16,157 nucleotides of DNA, from assembly GCA_012511645.1 (NCBI GenBank), contig JAAZFP010000212.1, positions 1 through 16,157 of the forward strand, read 5' to 3'. The stretch comes from Microbacteriaceae bacterium (GTDB lineage Bacteria; Actinomycetota; Actinomycetes; Actinomycetales; Microbacteriaceae). The position numbers were made by a program, and so were the translations under genes. The stretch's first letter is position 1. Each line of letters begins with the position of its first letter. This document shows positions 1-7,479 of the stretch, piece after piece. The notes beneath the pieces were generated by a model. The model ran no database searches and was not told the DNA's origin. It worked only from the letters and a program-made list of their open reading frames with translations.

Positions 1-890
1 ACCAGACGCGCGAACTGCGAGTCGCTCACGATGCGACCGAAGTCGGGGTTATTCTGCACCGCGCTGCCATAGAGCTCATGAATCGCGTCCGTGAGCTTCG
101 GCGCGAGACGACCAAGCACCTCGCGACGACCCAAGACATAGTCAGGAGCGACACAGGTCTGGCCGGCATTGATGAACTTGCCCCACACAATACGCCGCGC
201 AGCATCGGCGAGGTTCACCGTGTCGTCCACATAGACCGGCGACTTGCCGCCGAGCTCAAGTGTGATGGGGGTGAGGTGTTCGGCCGCGGCCTTCGCCACG
301 ATGCGCCCAACGTTCCCGCTCCCAGTGAAGAAAATGTGATCGAAGCGTTCCGCAAGTAGCTGGGTGGTCTCTGGCACCGCACCCTCAATCACCGCAATTG
401 CACGGCGATCCAGGTACTCAGGCACGAGCAATGCCAGTGCGGCACTGGTGGCGGGCGCAATCTCGCTGGGTTTGATCACGGCGGCGTTGCCCGCGGCCAG
501 CGCCCCGACCAGTGGGGACAGCGCGAGCATGAGGGGGTAGTTCCACGGTGCGATGATCAGTGCCAGGCCGAGCGGCTCACGCACCACCTTCGCTGCGGCA
601 GGCTGCAGCGCGAGGGGCGCCGAGACACGCTTCGGGCGCATCCAGGCGCTGAGGTGGTCGAGCGAGTGATCGATCTCGCTGACGAGAAACCCAATCTCAG
701 TCAGCTGCGCCTCAGCGGGCGACTTGCTCAGATCATCGAACAGCGCTGCCTCAAAGTCAGCCGCGCGTTCAGTGAGCATTCGACGCAGTTGCTGCAACTG
801 TGCCCGTCGCCACGCCTCGGGGCGAGTGACACCCTGCTGATAGCTGTGGCGCAAGCCGGCAACGATGGTCGTGATCGCTGAATCATTCAT
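1..890 (-). CDS. Aldehyde dehydrogenase, class-3 / coniferyl-aldehyde type, 5' part (C-terminus off the window)
   Basis: NAD(P)-dependent oxidation of an aldehyde to the acid in the cytoplasm; the substrate cannot be told from sequence. Reading the minus strand from the ATG at 890 gives 296 uninterrupted residues, beginning MNDSAITTIV, before the window edge. Visible family landmarks are the cofactor-binding stretch IIAPWNYP followed by KPSE, the FTGSG turn, the general base Glu212 in LELGGKSP, and the nucleophile Cys246 in GQTCVAPDY. The Glu-Cys spacing of 34 residues is the usual one. The short N-terminus and the CVAPDY variant fit class-3 enzymes of about 450-470 residues, so roughly a third is missing. 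The start has no convincing Shine-Dalgarno sequence but has TACGCT six bases upstream, suggesting leaderless transcription. It lies downstream of the phosphate permease pair, separated by a hairpin. Confidence 0.93.
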   Translation of the reverse strand, partial: MNDSAITTIVAGLRHSYQQGVTRPEAWRRAQLQQLRRMLTERAADFEAALFDDLSKSPAEAQLTEIGFLVSEIDHSLDHLSAWMRPKRVSAPLALQPAAAKVVREPLGLALIIAPWNYPLMLALSPLVGALAAGNAAVIKPSEIAPATSAALALLVPEYLDRRAIAVIEGAVPETTQLLAERFDHIFFTGSGNVGRIVAKAAAEHLTPITLELGGKSPVYVDDTVNLADAARRIVWGKFINAGQTCVAPDYVLGRREVLGRLAPKLTDAIHELYGSAVQNNPDFGRIVSDSQFARL

Positions 891-902
891 GACCCCAGCG
901 TA
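891..902 (-). promoter_or_regulatory. Candidate leaderless promoter (-10) of the aldehyde dehydrogenase gene
   Basis: TACGCT on the minus strand at 902-897 fits the actinobacterial TANNNT -10 pattern and ends exactly 6 nt before the ATG at 890. A transcript starting 6-7 nt downstream of the hexamer would begin at the start codon. No good -35 element is visible. Confidence 0.5.
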
Positions 903-914
903 GTCGCGAGCCAC

Positions 915-932
915 CCGCCGCGCATGCGGCGG
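915..932 (-). terminator. GC-rich hairpin after the phosphate permease pair
   Basis: A perfect 7-bp inverted repeat, CCGCCGC / GCGGCGG, with the 4-nt loop GCAT lies 15 nt past the stop of the 98-residue protein and ahead of the next gene on the same strand. There is no U-tract, which is common for actinobacterial terminators, so the assignment rests on position and stem strength. Confidence 0.5.
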
Positions 933-947
933 TCAGTCACCGAGGGT

Positions 948-1244
948 TCAGCTGTGCAGGGCGGGCACAATCAGGTAAATACCACCCAGCACCCCGATAA
1001 CACAGAGCGCGAAGCAGACGTTTGCGGCGACGGTCGCCCACAGCGGGCGAGCCTCGTCGTCGACATCGTCATCTTCGTCGTCGCGTGATGGACCGTCTGG
1101 TTCATATGTGCCATCTTCACGCATCACCTTCGGACCGGGTGTGGCGAGAAAGCGGATTCCCAGCGAGTACAGCGCGACGAGCACCGCGGCCGAGCCAAGT
1201 GACGCGGCAAAGACGATGACGAACGCCATCCAGTCGATGTTCAT
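948..1244 (-). CDS. Small two-helix membrane protein coupled to the PiT phosphate permease
   Basis: A 98-residue protein of unknown function. Residues about 6-33 form a hydrophobic helix. Residues about 42-66 form a very acidic linker with a run of Asp/Glu (RDDEDDDVDDEAR), and residues about 70-96 form a second hydrophobic helix. I recognise no catalytic motif. Its ATG overlaps the permease stop codon as ATGA (1241-1244), so the two are probably translationally coupled. Such a pairing suggests an accessory or stabilising subunit of the transporter, but that is inference from position only. A hairpin follows its stop codon, so the pair looks like a complete two-gene operon. It takes the place where many bacteria carry a PhoU-like (DUF47) partner of PiT. 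Confidence 0.82.
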   Translation of the reverse strand: MNIDWMAFVIVFAASLGSAAVLVALYSLGIRFLATPGPKVMREDGTYEPDGPSRDDEDDDVDDEARPLWATVAANVCFALCVIGVLGGIYLIVPALHS

Positions 1245-2635
1245 TTCGCGCCCCCGTTCTTCTTCGCCTTCTTCGCCCGCTTCGCCGCTTTTCTCGCTGC
1301 CCGCTCGGCCGCCTCACGCTCGGCCTTCGCGCGCTGTTCAGCTTCACGAGCGGCTTTATCGTCTCGAACCGCGGACTGTGCGACAGCGGTGAGCGGTGGC
1401 ACAGTGCCCGTCTTCGTGGGCACCTTGCGAACCTTGCGGCTGCCGATACGCACCGCATATCCAGACTCTGCGACGTCGGGCACGGCAATCGCGTTCGAGC
1501 TGTCGACGCGGTTGCGACGCGAGCGAATAAAGATGAAGAGCGTCACGCCAACCGCCAGCAGGGTATCAATGACAATTCCGATAGTGCCCAAATGGGCAAT
1601 CAGCGCTGCAACAGCCGCGACCGCACCAGCAGCGGGCAGCGTGAGCAGCCATCCGACCCCGATGCGACCCACGGTGCGCCAGCGCACGCTTGAGCCCTTG
1701 CGGCCAAGCCCCGAGCCAATCACTGAGCCCGAAGCGACCTGTGTCGTCGAAAGCGCGAAGCCGAGGTGGCTTGACGCGAGGATCGTGGCCGCGGTGCTGG
1801 TTTCTGCAGCGAAGCCCTGGGCGGGCTTCACCTGGGTCAGACCAGCACCGAGGGTGCGAATAATGCGCCAGCCACCCGAGTAGGTGCCGATGGCAATAGC
1901 GAGGGCACACGCAACGATGACCCAGAACTGAGGGCCAGAGCCCGGCTCCTGCAGATTTGCCGCCACCAGCGTCAGCGTGATCACGCCCATTGTCTTCTGC
2001 GCATCGTTCGTGCCATGCGCGAGCGCAATGAGTGACGATGATGCAATTTGCGCGTACCGGTATCGACCGCGGCCGTCTTTGCGGCCGTCATTGCGCTTGG
2101 TGATTCGGTAGGCGATTTTCGTGGCGGTGAAGGCGACAATACCTGCCGTGAGCGGCGCCGCGATAGCGGGAATGATCACTTTTGACAGCAGCACGCCACC
2201 GTTGATGGCCTGAATGCCGGCGCCAACCAGCGCGGCACCGATGAGACCACCAAACAGCGCGTGGGACGAACTCGATGGCAACCCGAGGAACCAGGTCAGC
2301 AGATTCCACACAATCGCACCGATCAGCCCGGCAAAGATCATCTCTGGGGTGATGAGCACTCCCCCGTCACCCTCATTGATGAGGCCGCCCGAGATGGTTT
2401 TGGCAACCTCGGTCGAGAGAAACGCTCCGACGAGGTTGAGGATCGCGGCGAGCAGCACCGCGGTCTTTGGCTTCAGCGCACCGGTGGCGATGGGTGTGGC
2501 CATCGCGTTTGCCGTGTCGTGAAAACCGTTTGTGAAGTCGAAAAAGAGCGCTAGCGCAATGACCAGCAACACGATGAGGGTGATTTCCACCGGCTTCTTT
2601 CGTTCGTTGGGTTGTGCGTCGCGCGCATCGTTCAC
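1241..2635 (-). CDS. pit: Low-affinity inorganic phosphate transporter, PiT family
   Basis: Integral membrane permease for phosphate, probably as a metal-phosphate complex coupled to protons. The 464 residues hold the two family signatures: GFHDTANA near residues 37-44 and HGTNDAQKTMG near 207-217. The serine-rich loop GLPSSSSH is near 118-125. About ten hydrophobic segments are visible, with a hydrophilic loop near 180-195 rich in Arg, Lys, Asp and Gly. The C-terminal ~90 residues are cytoplasmic and end in an Ala/Lys/Arg/Glu-rich tail. The start shown is GTG at 2635; GTG at codon 16 (2590), just before VEITLIV and preceded by an AAGAAG stretch, is a serious alternative. It is followed by a coupled small membrane protein. 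Palindromes lie upstream in the region shared with mycoredoxin. Confidence 0.93.
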   Translation of the reverse strand: MNDARDAQPNERKKPVEITLIVLLVIALALFFDFTNGFHDTANAMATPIATGALKPKTAVLLAAILNLVGAFLSTEVAKTISGGLINEGDGGVLITPEMIFAGLIGAIVWNLLTWFLGLPSSSSHALFGGLIGAALVGAGIQAINGGVLLSKVIIPAIAAPLTAGIVAFTATKIAYRITKRNDGRKDGRGRYRYAQIASSSLIALAHGTNDAQKTMGVITLTLVAANLQEPGSGPQFWVIVACALAIAIGTYSGGWRIIRTLGAGLTQVKPAQGFAAETSTAATILASSHLGFALSTTQVASGSVIGSGLGRKGSSVRWRTVGRIGVGWLLTLPAAGAVAAVAALIAHLGTIGIVIDTLLAVGVTLFIFIRSRRNRVDSSNAIAVPDVAESGYAVRIGSRKVRKVPTKTGTVPPLTAVAQSAVRDDKAAREAEQRAKAEREAAERAARKAAKRAKKAKKNGGAK

Positions 2636-2853
2636 TGTGACGTTACCGACCGGTCAACTACTGTTCGCGTGCGCTTCATTTTCGCAAGCGAACCGGGTTC
2701 GGTCAAGTCGAGTGACGGCGGCCAATTGTGCGCTCAAGCCGTTGCCCGTTCCCAGCCCCATCACCACCTCAGAAACGGGCGAAATATGAGGCGTCTGTCA
2801 GTCTCAGCGGCTAGAGTAAAAGTCCCGGTATTCCCCGCTGAAAGAGAGCCTCC
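2636..2853 (+). promoter_or_regulatory. Divergent control region between the phosphate permease and mycoredoxin genes
   Basis: No gene is visible in these 218 bases. Three palindromes cluster on the permease side: GACCGGTC at 2648-2655, TTCGC-aa-GCGAA at 2681-2692, and CGAACC-g-GGTTCG at 2689-2701, the last two overlapping. They could be operators, but no regulator is identified. On the mycoredoxin side, TAGAGT at 2812-2817 fits a TANNNT -10 box. It would give a leader of about 30 nt with an AAGAGAG ribosome-binding site before the ATG at 2854. Strand is given for the mycoredoxin promoter. Confidence 0.4.
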
Positions 2854-3126
2854 ATGAGCGCCGAACTCACTGATTTTGTGCCCGAAGATCGCACCATCAC
2901 CATGTTTTCGACCGACTGGTGCGGCTACTGCAAGCGACTGAAGAAGATGCTCGACAGCGAGGGCATCGGCTACGTCGAGATTGACATCGAGCACACGCCC
3001 TGCACGGAAGACCTCGTCAAACAGATCAATGGTGGCAACGCGGTCGTGCCCACCGTGGTCTACCCCGACCGCTCAACCGCGACGAACCCATCGCTTGGCG
3101 ACGTCAAGCAGCAGCTGGCCGTTTAA
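2854..3126 (+). CDS. mrx1: Mycoredoxin-1-like glutaredoxin
   Basis: A thiol oxidoreductase of 90 residues, the usual size. Mycoredoxin reduces mixed disulfides between proteins and mycothiol, the actinobacterial glutathione substitute. The thioredoxin-fold landmarks are the active-site motif CGYC (Cys23 and Cys26) after TDWC, the DIEH strand end near 44-47, the NGGN motif at 59-62, the cis-proline in VPT at 65-67, and TNPS near 77-80. The CGYC, DIEH and NGGN combination is characteristic of mycoredoxin rather than classical glutaredoxin (CPYC). The start is supported by AAGAGAG about 7 nt upstream. Its stop overlaps that of the phosphofructokinase gene in the opposite direction (TTAA at 3123-3126). 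Assignment to Mrx1 rather than another NrdH or glutaredoxin relative is from these motifs, not from alignment. Confidence 0.87.
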   Translation: MSAELTDFVPEDRTITMFSTDWCGYCKRLKKMLDSEGIGYVEIDIEHTPCTEDLVKQINGGNAVVPTVVYPDRSTATNPSLGDVKQQLAV

Positions 3127-4160
3127 CCAAAGTTCAGGCGGGCGTCGACGTAGCGCTCTTCTGGCACCTGCTTGAGTGACGCCACCGCGTCTGCGAGTGG
3201 CACCATCTCGATGCGGTCACCCCGCAGCCCCGCCATGGTGTCCCACTCGCCGCGCAGTATCGCATCAGCAGCAGCGATGCCGGTGCGGGTCGCAAGCACC
3301 CGATCAAACGCGGTCGGCGACCCACCGCGTTGCACATGACCGAGCACGGTTGCGCGGGTTTCAATGCCAGTGTGTTCTTCGATGAGGGGCGCGAGCACCT
3401 CAGCTACCCCACCCAGCCTCGGCCGACCGAGGGCATCAAAGCCATCGTGTGTGACCGCCTGCCCATCGTCGGCGAGCACGAAGCCCTCAGCGACCACCAC
3501 GAGTGATGAGCGGCCGCGGTGATGCACGCTGCGCACCCACTCGCACACCTGGTCGAGCGACTCGGGAAACTCTGGGATCAGCATCACCTGCGCGCCGCCG
3601 GCCATGCCCGCGTGCAGCGCGATCCAGCCGGCGTCTCTGCCCATCACCTCGAGCACCATGCATCGTCGATGTGACTCGCCAGTGGTGCGCAGCCTGTCGA
3701 TCGCCTCTGAGGCAATCGACACCGCGGTGTCAAAACCGAAGGTGTAATCGGTGCCGCCGAGATCATTGTCGATGGTCTTTGGTAGCCCGACCACGTTGAT
3801 TCCCGACTGTGACAGCAGGTGGGCGACCGTTTGGGTGCCGTTGCCGCCAATGAGCGCGAAACCATCGAGGCCGAAGCGCTCCATCTGCGCCCGAAACGGC
3901 TCAAGATCGATCTCGTCGACCGTGCGGCCCTCGAACGGTGGCACGCGGCTGGTGCCGAGCATCACCCCACCAAGCGGAGAGATGCCCCGAACCGCGGGGC
4001 GGTCGAGCGTGATCGTGTCGCCCTCATGAAAGCCGCGCCAACCGTCGATGAAGCCGACCATCTCAAAGCCGTGCACATCAACGCCACGAAGCACCACGCC
4101 GCGGATCGCAGCGTTCATTCCCGGGCTATCGCCACCCGAACACAGCACTCCGACTCTCAC
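3123..4160 (-). CDS. pfkA: 6-phosphofructokinase, mixed-substrate (Gly104/Lys124) type
   Basis: Phosphorylates fructose 6-phosphate to the 1,6-bisphosphate, the committed glycolytic step. The 345 residues show GGDSPGMNAAIR at 9-20, the nucleotide loop GGNGT at 105-109, the catalytic loop PKTIDND at 127-133 (Asp131 as base), MGR at 173-175 and HVQRGGSP near the C-terminus. Against E. coli numbering (offset 4), position 104 is Gly, as in ATP users. Position 124 is Lys, as in PPi users. This is the mixed group found in actinobacteria, where characterised members use ATP. Position 103, usually Asp and Glu in mycobacteria, is Asn107 here. The start is GTG at 4160 with a strong AAGGAGG at 4172-4166, 5 nt upstream. 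It is convergent with mycoredoxin, with overlapping stops. Confidence 0.93.
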   Translation of the reverse strand: MRVGVLCSGGDSPGMNAAIRGVVLRGVDVHGFEMVGFIDGWRGFHEGDTITLDRPAVRGISPLGGVMLGTSRVPPFEGRTVDEIDLEPFRAQMERFGLDGFALIGGNGTQTVAHLLSQSGINVVGLPKTIDNDLGGTDYTFGFDTAVSIASEAIDRLRTTGESHRRCMVLEVMGRDAGWIALHAGMAGGAQVMLIPEFPESLDQVCEWVRSVHHRGRSSLVVVAEGFVLADDGQAVTHDGFDALGRPRLGGVAEVLAPLIEEHTGIETRATVLGHVQRGGSPTAFDRVLATRTGIAAADAILRGEWDTMAGLRGDRIEMVPLADAVASLKQVPEERYVDARLNFG

Positions 4161-4195
4161 CGCGGCCTCCTTCGGTCGTCCCGTTTCGCTGCCTC

Positions 4196-4201
4196 AGCCT
4201 A
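4196..4201 (-). promoter_or_regulatory. Candidate -10 box of the phosphofructokinase gene
   Basis: TAGGCT on the minus strand, about 35 nt before the GTG start, leaving room for a short leader that carries the AAGGAGG ribosome-binding site. No clear -35 box is seen. The candidate terminator of the upstream helicase gene lies immediately before it. Confidence 0.35.
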
Positions 4202-4207
4202 GCGCAG

Positions 4208-4230
4208 CAACACAAACGGCCTCTCGCCGT
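4208..4230 (-). terminator. Candidate terminator of the helicase gene
   Basis: On the minus strand ACGGC-GAGAG-GCCGT (4230-4216) forms a 5-bp stem followed by TTGTGTTG, the most U-rich tail after any hairpin in this window. It lies about 30 nt beyond the helicase stop and just before the phosphofructokinase promoter. A larger AACGGCC/GGCCGTT pairing could enclose it. Confidence 0.45.
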
Positions 4231-4259
4231 CGCGTGAACAGGCGCGGCCGGGGCCGTTG

Positions 4260-6380
4260 CTACTGCCCGAGAGCGTGTCGCAGCACCGAGATCAGCGCGA
4301 GCAACTGCACCGAATCTTCTTCTTCGTTCTTCGCCTCGGCGCCGTCGAGCGCGCGCGCCGCGAGCCCGGCCTTTGAATCGATGAGTTCAGCGATCCTCGA
4401 GTCAATCGTCTGCGCGGCAACAATGCGCCAAGCGGTCACCGGCTCGTCTTGGCCGATGCGGTGCACGCGGTCGATCGCCTGGGTCTGCTCAGCGTCGGTC
4501 CAGCTGAGCTCGGCGAGCACCACGTCAGAAGACGCCTGCAGGTTGACACCCACGCCCGCCGCGGTCAGCGAGCACACGGCAATTGATACCGCCGGGTCAG
4601 TGTTGAACGCGTCGATCTGCTGCTGGCGGAACGCTGCGGTCTGGTCACCGCGGATCGAGATCGTGCCAAGGCCCCGCTCGGCGAAGGCAGCTTCGGCGCG
4701 ATCCATGACATCGATGTGCTTTGCAAAGAACACCACCTTGCCAGCCGAGTGCGCGAGCTGCGCCGCGAAGTCTGCGGCAAGCCCTGCCTTGGCCTGGCCG
4801 ATTTGGCGCACCATGGTGAACACGTTGATGCCGCTCGATGAGCTGTTCGACTCTTCGAGATCTTGCGCGCACACCATGCGAATGATGGCGTCGTCGCTCA
4901 TCTCGCGGCCCAGCTTGCCCGCCTTGATGCTGGTGAAGCGCTGCACGAGACGATCGGCAAGCTGACGCTCGGCGTCGCGAATACCGCGCCCAAGCTCGTC
5001 ATCAAGCTCGACCGGCAGGTCAACGACGCGCTTTGCTGGCAGGTCAGCGGCCACGTCAATCTTTCGGCGTCGCACGATGCCGAGATCGATCACGCTCTCT
5101 CGCGCGGCCGGGTAAAACGCGGGATCAGCCGGTGTGTAGCCGTTCGACTCAAGCGCTGCCATCAGTTCTGGCCCCGGCTTTTCAGCATCGGTCCAGCCCA
5201 GGAACCGCCAAATTGCACGGAAATCATCGATGTCGTTGATGAGTGGTGTGCCCGTGAGCGCCATAAGCAGGGGGCGCGAGCTCGGCATTCTGCCGCGGAT
5301 GCTCTCGGCAATCGCGAGCACGTTGCGTGAACGCTGCGACTGCACATTCTTAATCATGTGCGCCTCATCGACCACCATGCCGCGGAACCCAAAGCGGGAA
5401 ATCCAGCTCAGGTGACGATCGAGAATGTCGTAGTTCACGACAAACACATCGGCAAAGGCGTCAATGTCATCACCGTCTCCGTGAATCACGGTGACGCGAC
5501 GCTGCGGCGTCCACCGCTCTACCTCGCGGGCCCAGTTCATTTTGACCACGTTCGGCACCACGACGAGCAGCGGGTAGGCACCCGACACCGACGCTGCAAT
5601 CACCGACTGTGCGGTCTTGCCAAGGCCCGGCGCATCGGCGAGCAAAAAGCTGCGGTGCCCCTGACGCACGCTCTCGAGAAACCGCGCCTGGTGTTGCATG
5701 AGTTCGAGACCAGCCGGCGCGAGACGGTCGATCACCGGGGCTTCAGGCAGCGGCATGCAGGCACTTTGCCCGCCGCCCTGCTCGAATGACTTCAGCAGTG
5801 GCCCGAGCAACTCCCAGTTGGCAAGCCGCACCACGGGCGTGCGCCGTGTCGCGCTGCTGAGGTCTGGCGCCAAGAAAGGGCTCGCGAGCATGCGTGATTC
5901 GATGCCGCTCGGCACGACCTGCCGCTCGGCAAGCTCTGGTGGCACATAGGCTGCCGTGGGTTCTGCCACAGGCGCCTCTTCGGGCAGCGCGATGCCAGCC
6001 TGGGTCAACATTTTGCGCTTCAGCATGCGGGTTGCATCGCTGATCGCTGAGGTCGGCTCGAGCAGGGTGATCAGCGAGGTGTCACGTGCGGCTGCTTTTG
6101 CAAGGATCGCGGCGACCCCGTCGAGTCGCTTGAGCGTTTCGCTGCGCTCTGATTCGCTCATCTCTTCATCGCTGCGCACTCGCGCGCGCTCTTCGCGCAT
6201 CAAGAGCGCGATGACCTGAAACTTGGTGCGCCCCGATGGGCTCGCCTTGCCGCGGTGCGCCGAGGCCTCAACCTCGCGAACGGCCCTTGCAAGCAGAGGG
6301 ATGATGCCTTCGTTATGCGTGTGACGACGGCGCGACTGAGCTTTCGCTCGACTCTGCCGACTGGCGCTGGTGGTTGCCAT
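4260..6380 (-). CDS. SNF2-family DEAH-box ATPase / helicase
   Basis: A DNA-dependent ATPase of 706 residues with two RecA-like lobes. Residues 1-20 are a basic tail, and about 25-210 form an actinobacterial N-terminal region I cannot assign. The core begins with a Q-like LMQHQ at 227-231. Walker A is DAPGLGKT at 249-256, the DEAH box is at 338-341, and LTGTP (motif III) is at 375-379. Motifs V and VI are SLTAAGVGVNLQ near 604-615 and QAIDRVHRIGQ at 634-644. The order and RVHRIGQ are diagnostic of SNF2 proteins; the layout resembles SMARCAL1/HARP-like annealing translocases, but the biological role (repair, replication restart or chromatin) is open. Walker A has Ala-Pro where most SNF2 proteins have Glu-Met. 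The ATG at 6380 is preceded by AGGAG at 7 nt spacing. It appears to be a single-gene unit. Confidence 0.9.
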   Translation of the reverse strand: MATTSASRQSRAKAQSRRRHTHNEGIIPLLARAVREVEASAHRGKASPSGRTKFQVIALLMREERARVRSDEEMSESERSETLKRLDGVAAILAKAAARDTSLITLLEPTSAISDATRMLKRKMLTQAGIALPEEAPVAEPTAAYVPPELAERQVVPSGIESRMLASPFLAPDLSSATRRTPVVRLANWELLGPLLKSFEQGGGQSACMPLPEAPVIDRLAPAGLELMQHQARFLESVRQGHRSFLLADAPGLGKTAQSVIAASVSGAYPLLVVVPNVVKMNWAREVERWTPQRRVTVIHGDGDDIDAFADVFVVNYDILDRHLSWISRFGFRGMVVDEAHMIKNVQSQRSRNVLAIAESIRGRMPSSRPLLMALTGTPLINDIDDFRAIWRFLGWTDAEKPGPELMAALESNGYTPADPAFYPAARESVIDLGIVRRRKIDVAADLPAKRVVDLPVELDDELGRGIRDAERQLADRLVQRFTSIKAGKLGREMSDDAIIRMVCAQDLEESNSSSSGINVFTMVRQIGQAKAGLAADFAAQLAHSAGKVVFFAKHIDVMDRAEAAFAERGLGTISIRGDQTAAFRQQQIDAFNTDPAVSIAVCSLTAAGVGVNLQASSDVVLAELSWTDAEQTQAIDRVHRIGQDEPVTAWRIVAAQTIDSRIAELIDSKAGLAARALDGAEAKNEEEDSVQLLALISVLRHALGQ

Positions 6381-6540
6381 GGATCTCCTGATCAGCGTGG
6401 CACAGCTCGATTACCGAGCCGCGAGGTGCTTCGCCGCGTGTCGTTCGGCCTGAAGCGTGACTATCACGACGACTCGAACGGAAATGTGCGAAGAGCACCT
6501 GCTGCGAGTCTACCGCACCACAATCTGGGCGCGCTGCCAC
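6381..6540 (-). promoter_or_regulatory. Helicase upstream region with a candidate -10 box
   Basis: This is a 160-bp gap between ribF and the helicase with no gene. TAGACT on the minus strand (6512-6507) is an ideal TANNNT -10 hexamer, but no -35 is clear. It would give a leader of about 120 nt ending in AGGAG before the ATG. Only weak 4-bp hairpins are seen after the ribF stop, so read-through from ribF is possible. Confidence 0.3.
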
Positions 6541-7479
6541 TCATTGGCCCAGCAGAGTGCGCGTTTCTCTCACGTCATCGTGCATGCGTGTCACCAGGGC
6601 GTCCACCGTCGCAAACGCCGCCATGCCGCGCAATCGCTCGACAAACGAAATCGCGATCTCTTCGCCATAGATATTTGCCGCAAAATCGAGCAGGTACGCC
6701 TCGACCCGCGACTCACCATCGGGATCAAACGTCACATTCGCGCCGACCGAGATTGCCGCCGCGTAGGTCTGGTCGCCGACGGTCGCCCACCCTGCATACA
6801 CGCCGTCAGCTGGCACCAGTCCCTCGAGTGGGCCACCAAGGTTTGCCGTGGGAAAGCCGAGCTCTCGCCCGCGAGCATCTCCTCTGACGACGGTGCCGCG
6901 CACTTCGGTCGGTCGGCCAAGCATCCGCGCGGCACTCGCCACATCACCCTGCACAATAGCGGCGCGCACTCGCGACGATGACACCTTGCCCAGCGCATCA
7001 TCCTCGACGTCACCAATCACTTCAACGCTGAAACCGAGCTCTTCACCGAGTTGCACGAGCAGCACGGGGTCTCCCGTTCCGCCGTGACCGAAGCGAAAGT
7101 CATTGCCGACGCACAGGTGCCGCACCCGCAGCTGCCCGACAAGCACCTGTGAGACGAAGTCTTCGGCTGACACCGCGGCAAGGTCAGCGTCAAAGGGAAC
7201 CATGACACACGATGACACGCCTTCGGCAGCAAGCACATCAAGCCGTTGCGCTTTGCTCATCAGCGGCTCAGGGCAGAGCTCGGGCCGCAAGAAGCTCAGT
7301 GGGTTATTTGCAAACGTAAACACCACCGGGTCAGTGCCCCGCGCAGCACCCACGTCAAAGATTCGCTGAAGCAGCATCTGATGACCCAGATGCACGCCAT
7401 CAAACTTGCCAATCGCAACCGCCGTGCCACCGGAAAATTCGTGCTCTGGAATGGCGTCGAGCGACTCGAAGACACGCAT
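6541..7479 (-). CDS. ribF: Bifunctional riboflavin kinase / FAD synthetase
   Basis: Makes FMN from riboflavin and FAD from FMN in the cytoplasm. It has 312 residues from the ATG at 7479. The N-terminal FAD-synthetase nucleotidyltransferase domain carries GKFDGVHLGH at 24-33 and SSSRVR at 167-172. The C-terminal kinase domain carries GFPTAN at 208-213 and Glu260 in VEAYLLDF, the expected catalytic base. A TTG one codon earlier could also be read as a start, but the ATG is better: it shares its A with the TGA stop of the preceding gene (TGATG), implying coupled translation. It is the last gene of the truB cluster, in keeping with the common truB-ribF pairing, but separated here from truB by two small membrane protein genes. 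Confidence 0.95.
   Translation of the reverse strand: MRVFESLDAIPEHEFSGGTAVAIGKFDGVHLGHQMLLQRIFDVGAARGTDPVVFTFANNPLSFLRPELCPEPLMSKAQRLDVLAAEGVSSCVMVPFDADLAAVSAEDFVSQVLVGQLRVRHLCVGNDFRFGHGGTGDPVLLVQLGEELGFSVEVIGDVEDDALGKVSSSRVRAAIVQGDVASAARMLGRPTEVRGTVVRGDARGRELGFPTANLGGPLEGLVPADGVYAGWATVGDQTYAAAISVGANVTFDPDGESRVEAYLLDFAANIYGEEIAISFVERLRGMAAFATVDALVTRMHDDVRETRTLLGQ

Noticed and set aside
2689..2701. LexA/SOS box (CGAAC-GTTCG)
   Set aside because: The spacer between half-sites is 3 bases rather than the 4 of the Gram-positive SOS box, and the neighbours are not SOS genes.
2636..2720. PhoP (PHO box) direct repeats upstream of the phosphate permease
   Set aside because: GTTCGC- and GTTGAC-like runs occur, but not as properly spaced 11-nt direct repeats, and PiT genes are often constitutive.
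4048..4965. 305-residue open frame on the plus strand across pfkA and the helicase
   Set aside because: It is antisense to two well-supported genes, is Ser/Arg/Ala-rich without any motif, and is typical of a GC-rich shadow frame.
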